Below are positions 15,627 through 18,047 of a stretch of 18,047 nt of DNA, in pieces. This DNA is from an uncultured bacterium. GTDB lineage: Bacteria > Planctomycetota > UBA1135 > GCA-002686595. The notes under the pieces were generated by a model, which searched no databases, was not told the origin of the DNA, and saw only the letters and a program-made list of their open reading frames with translations. The stretch spans positions 1 to 18,047 of the forward strand of contig CADEGS010000071.1 in assembly GCA_902826945.1 (NCBI GenBank). The letters run 5' to 3'. Within the stretch, counting starts at the first letter, position 1, and each line of letters opens with the position of its first letter. The position numbers were made by a program, and so were the translations under genes.

Positions 15627-16688
15627 TCAGCGGTGCGGGAGGAGGGAGATCACGATGTCGGCGGCGATCAGGACGATGATGACCCACTCCAGGATCTCGG
15701 AGCGCCGGCGGCTGGCGACCTCCTCGAGGCGCGAGTAGATCCCGTGCAGGACCTGGAGCTTGCGCTGGATCGAGGCGTCCCACTCCGCGAAGTAGAAGCG
15801 CTCGGACGCCGTGCGGTACAGCCGCGCCAGGTAGTCGTCCCCCAGGAACTTGGAGGCGTTGTCGATGCTGTCGTGCAGGACGGCGTTGTCCGCCTCGAGC
15901 CGCGCCAGGCGCTCGAGCTCGCGGCTCTGCGGCACCAGCCCGCGCAGCCCGCCGCGCATGCGGCGCAGGGAGACGTAGGCCTCGTCCACGCCGCGCCCGA
16001 CCTGCGCCTCCAGGAAGCGCAGCTCGAGCAGCTCGATCGTCGTGAACTCGAGCACGCGGCGCTCGTCCTCGGTGTCCTCGCCCAAGAGCACCGCCCCCAG
16101 CCAGTCGACGTAGCAGGCGTCGCCCTCGGCGTAGGAGACCTCGTTCGCGAGCGCGTTCTCGACCTCCTGCGCCGAGAGCTCGCCCGGCTCCGCGCGCAAG
16201 AGGCGCGCCAGGTCGCGCCGCGAGGGCACCACGCCCTCCTCCGGACGCACCTGGAAGATCAGGTAGTCCTCGACCTCGTCCGCCACGCCGGGCTGGAGCA
16301 GCGCGTCCCCCAGCGCCTCGACGACGCGCCCGCAGACCTCGCGCGAGCGCGAGCGCAGGTCCTCGTTCGCGTACAGGCAGGCCGCGAGCCCGACCAGGTC
16401 CTCCATGCTCGCGCGCACCGGGATGCGCCACTGCACGCCCAGCGCGCCGAAGGACCACAGCGTCACCTCGGTGCCCTCGCCGGTGGCGAAGGCGCCGACC
16501 GGCCGCTCTGCCTCGGGCAGGCTGACGCGCAGCGGCCGGACCATGGGCTCGGTCCCGAGCGCGGCGCGGTGCTTGTGGCGGAAGGTCGCCTTGTGGACCG
16601 GGCTCGACAGGCGCGACTCGGCCCGCGAGAGCGCGATCTCGCGCCCCACGTCGAAGGCGAACAGGGCGTGGCAGGTGCCTCGCAGCAT
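15627..16688 (-). CDS. RMD1/RMND1 (DUF155) family membrane protein
   Basis: The protein has 353 residues. It begins LRGTCHALFAFDVGREI, has the mid-protein EVTLWSFGALGVQWRI (74-89), and the long helical half ends in FLGDDYLARLYRTASERFYF (281-300), EWDASIQRKLQVLHGIYSRL (302-321) and RRRSEILEWVIIVLIAADIVISLL (327-350). These are the marks of DUF155; the last stretch is a single C-terminal membrane anchor. Eukaryotic relatives (Rmd1, RMND1) act in mitochondrial organisation and translation; the bacterial role is unknown. The frame opens at GTG 16721, but a promoter -10 box overlaps that position, so ATG 16688 is preferred although it has no Shine-Dalgarno. It is the first gene of the ligase/peptidase string and could tether that system to the membrane. 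Confidence 0.85.
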   Translation of the reverse strand: MLRGTCHALFAFDVGREIALSRAESRLSSPVHKATFRHKHRAALGTEPMVRPLRVSLPEAERPVGAFATGEGTEVTLWSFGALGVQWRIPVRASMEDLVGLAACLYANEDLRSRSREVCGRVVEALGDALLQPGVADEVEDYLIFQVRPEEGVVPSRRDLARLLRAEPGELSAQEVENALANEVSYAEGDACYVDWLGAVLLGEDTEDERRVLEFTTIELLELRFLEAQVGRGVDEAYVSLRRMRGGLRGLVPQSRELERLARLEADNAVLHDSIDNASKFLGDDYLARLYRTASERFYFAEWDASIQRKLQVLHGIYSRLEEVASRRRSEILEWVIIVLIAADIVISLLPHR

Positions 16689-16711
16689 CGCGGAGGAGCG
16701 CGTCGCGCTCC

Positions 16712-16740
16712 CCGGTAGCACACCGACCGCGGCGGTCGAA
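16712..16740 (-). promoter_or_regulatory. promoter of the RMD1-peptidase-ligase operon
   Basis: On the minus strand TTCGAC (16740-16735), 17 bp, TACCGG (16717-16712), with TGC directly before the -10 as an extended element. The expected start is near 16705, 17 bases before ATG 16688. It lies in the 69-bp gap after the Rieske gene, so the operon can be expressed without it. Confidence 0.5.
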
Positions 16741-16757
16741 GTCCAGCGCCAAGGCCC

Positions 16758-17906
16758 TCAGTCGGCCGGCGCCTCGCTCGGCGCGCGCTCCGCGTCGAGC
16801 CGGTGCGCCTTGCGCCCCCCGCCGACGTGGGCGCGGGCCGGCACGACGCCCCCGATCAGGAGCTCGGCCATGTCCAGCGAGCGGTCCACCAGCGCGCGCG
16901 TGCCCGCGCGCAGCGCCTCGCTCCTCTGCACGTGGCGCACGTTGTTCTCCATGTCCTCGGCGCTCCAGCCGCGCGAGTGCGCGACGTAGGGGAACTGCGG
17001 GAACTGGCAGCCGACCTCGGCGAAGAAGCCCATGAGCTGTCCGGCGACGCCCTGCACGTTGTCCTGCCCCCCGGTGATCACGAAGGCCGCGACCTTGCGC
17101 GCCAGCAGGTGCTTGCCGGCGATCGTCTCCTGGTTCTGCACGCAGTTCATGCGCTCGACCATCTTGTAGTACAGGCTGCTGGCCGCGCCCCAGCGGATCG
17201 GCGTCGCGATCAGGACGACGTCGGCCCAGTGCACGATCGCCTCGTAGACCCGCTCCATCTGGTCGGCCGGGTCCATCTGCGTGATCGAGCAGGGCCAGGT
17301 GCAGGCGCGCGCGCTCTTCGAGTAGTAGCCCTCGCAGTGGCGGAAGGAGAGCTCGCGCAGCCGGATCGTGCGCGTCTCGGCGCCGCGCGCGGCCGCGGCG
17401 TGCTCGAGCGCGGTCTCGAGCAGCGCGTCGGAGGTGCTGTAGCGCGGCAGCGCGCCGTCCATGGCGGTGGTCGAGATCCCCACCACGCGCACCGGGCCGT
17501 CGGCGCGCACGACCGGCCGCGCCAGCGGGTGCGGCGCGTGCGGCTTGCGCGAGCGCTTCGTGCCGCGCCCGGCGGCCACCCACACGCGCCCGCCCTCGAC
17601 CTTGACCGGGTAGCTCGGGACGCGGTCCTCCTCGTAGCCCGGCTCGCCCTCGCCGGTCGCGCAGTGGAACTTCCAGCCGTGCCAGGGGCAGACGAGGTAG
17701 TCGCCGTGCAGCGTGCCCTCGCCGAGCGGCCCGCCGACGTGGTTGCAGGTCCCGGCCAGCGCGTGGAACGCGCCGTCCTTGCAGACGAGCGCGAGGCGCT
17801 TCTTGCCGACCGAGACGGGCTGCACGGCGTGGCGGCGCAGCTCCTCGACCGGCCCGAGGTCGTGCCAGCCGTCGGGGTCGCTCGGGCGGTCGGTCGGGCG
17901 TTCCAT
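16758..17906 (-). CDS. Rieske [2Fe-2S] - flavodoxin-like fusion oxidoreductase
   Basis: The protein has 382 residues. Residues 12-112 are a Rieske domain: Cys54 and His56 (CNHVGGPLGEG) and Cys73 and His76 (CPWHGWKF) bind the cluster. After a basic Pro/His linker (113-137), residues 138-352 form a flavodoxin/NADPH-dependent FMN reductase-like domain: VRVVGISTTAM (139-149), ADVVLIATPIRWGAASSLYYKMVERM (228-253) and AAFVITGGQDNVQG (273-286). It contains CEGYYSKSARACTWPC (191-206), three cysteines in the place where iron-sulfur flavoproteins bind a cluster. The likely role is electron transfer between NAD(P)H, FMN and a Rieske centre; substrate unknown. AGGAG (17917-17913) lies 6 bases before ATG 17906. 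A fusion is supported by one uninterrupted frame through both domains. Confidence 0.88.
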   Translation of the reverse strand: MERPTDRPSDPDGWHDLGPVEELRRHAVQPVSVGKKRLALVCKDGAFHALAGTCNHVGGPLGEGTLHGDYLVCPWHGWKFHCATGEGEPGYEEDRVPSYPVKVEGGRVWVAAGRGTKRSRKPHAPHPLARPVVRADGPVRVVGISTTAMDGALPRYSTSDALLETALEHAAAARGAETRTIRLRELSFRHCEGYYSKSARACTWPCSITQMDPADQMERVYEAIVHWADVVLIATPIRWGAASSLYYKMVERMNCVQNQETIAGKHLLARKVAAFVITGGQDNVQGVAGQLMGFFAEVGCQFPQFPYVAHSRGWSAEDMENNVRHVQRSEALRAGTRALVDRSLDMAELLIGGVVPARAHVGGGRKAHRLDAERAPSEAPAD

Positions 17907-17912
17907 CGCTCG

Positions 17913-17917
17913 CTCCT
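17913..17917 (-). promoter_or_regulatory. Shine-Dalgarno of the Rieske-flavodoxin gene
   Basis: AGGAG on the minus strand, 6 bases before ATG 17906; supports this start. Confidence 0.65.
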
Positions 17918-17975
17918 GCGGGGCGGCCGGCGTCCTGGAGGCTCGCGCGGAGGCCCGCGCGGCGCCGGGCCCGCG

Positions 17976-18004
17976 AGCCTAGCGCCCCGGCGGGCCCGCG
18001 CCAG
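17976..18004 (-). promoter_or_regulatory. candidate promoter of the Rieske-flavodoxin gene
   Basis: TAGGCT (17981-17976), identical to the -10 box of the secreted protease gene, lies 17 bp after a weak -35 (CTGGCG, 18004-17999). It predicts a leader of about 63 bases. The end of the window beyond it holds a run of nine C (18036-18044) and no gene that I can see. Confidence 0.4.
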
Positions 18005-18047
18005 GACGCGCCCCCGCGGCGCGCTCTCGTCCGCGCCCCCCCCCGCC

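Noticed and set aside
10817..16688. A ribosomal-peptide (RiPP) cluster with a small precursor gene between the ligase genes
   Set aside because: The spaces between genes are 28 bp or less and hold no room for a precursor; none is visible at either end.
15607..17583. Long in-frame extension upstream of the C39-like peptidase
   Set aside because: It covers RMD1 and the Rieske gene in another frame and lacks domains; TTG 15606 with GGAG upstream is sufficient.
18036..18047. Run of nine C at the right edge
   Set aside because: It lies at the window end with no gene context and may be chance or a homopolymer sequencing effect.

Overview
The window comes from a very GC-rich bacterium (about three quarters G+C by eye, with almost every third codon position G or C). 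Several promoters and Shine-Dalgarno sequences are readable, but many genes have no clear Shine-Dalgarno. The gene mix includes an OPT peptide transporter, an AttH-like lipocalin-type protein, a divergent TrmB, secreted proteases with adhesin-like tails, and an RLAN/ATP-grasp amidoligase cluster. This fits a GC-rich Planctomycetota or Myxococcota-type lineage. I cannot fix the phylum from sequence alone. Gene density is high: 14 genes, one of them cut by the left edge. No gap exceeds about 165 bp, and there are no RNA genes, mobile elements or CRISPR arrays.

Left part (1-2111): the last 81 codons of an FtsX/MacB-type ABC permease, overlapped by one base by an exported AttH/CrtC-like protein. 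Together they resemble the end of an AttEFGH-type exporter operon. A divergent trmB-like tRNA methyltransferase converges on it.

Central part (2234-9758): genes that together look like a peptide-scavenging locus. They are an OPT oligopeptide transporter, a lipoprotein prolyl-oligopeptidase-type S9 peptidase, a secreted trypsin-fold protease with a beta-sandwich tail, and, convergent to these, glutaminase GlsA. The S9 and trypsin-like genes each carry their own promoter-like sequence. A strong 16-bp hairpin between the protease and glsA looks like a bidirectional terminator. An SPFH/stomatin-like membrane protein (9922-10806) follows, diverging from glsA.

Right part, minus strand (17906 down to 10817): a Rieske-flavodoxin fusion oxidoreductase, then a compact gene string. 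In transcription order this is an RMD1/DUF155 membrane protein, a stand-alone C39/papain-like cysteine peptidase, an RLAN plus RimK-type ATP-grasp ligase, a GCS2-type carboxylate-amine ligase, an N-formylglutamate amidohydrolase-like enzyme, and YceH/DUF480. The five genes from RMD1 to the amidohydrolase are 4-20 bp apart or overlap, and a TTCGAC-17 bp-TACCGG promoter sits just before RMD1. Two amide-bond-forming enzymes alternating with two amide-hydrolysing enzymes suggest a pathway that makes and trims a small glutamyl-type peptide or adds an amino-acid tag to a protein. No precursor peptide is encoded between the genes. This is the most interesting system in the window: the ligase/peptidase core resembles neighbourhoods predicted by comparative genomics, but its product is unknown to me.
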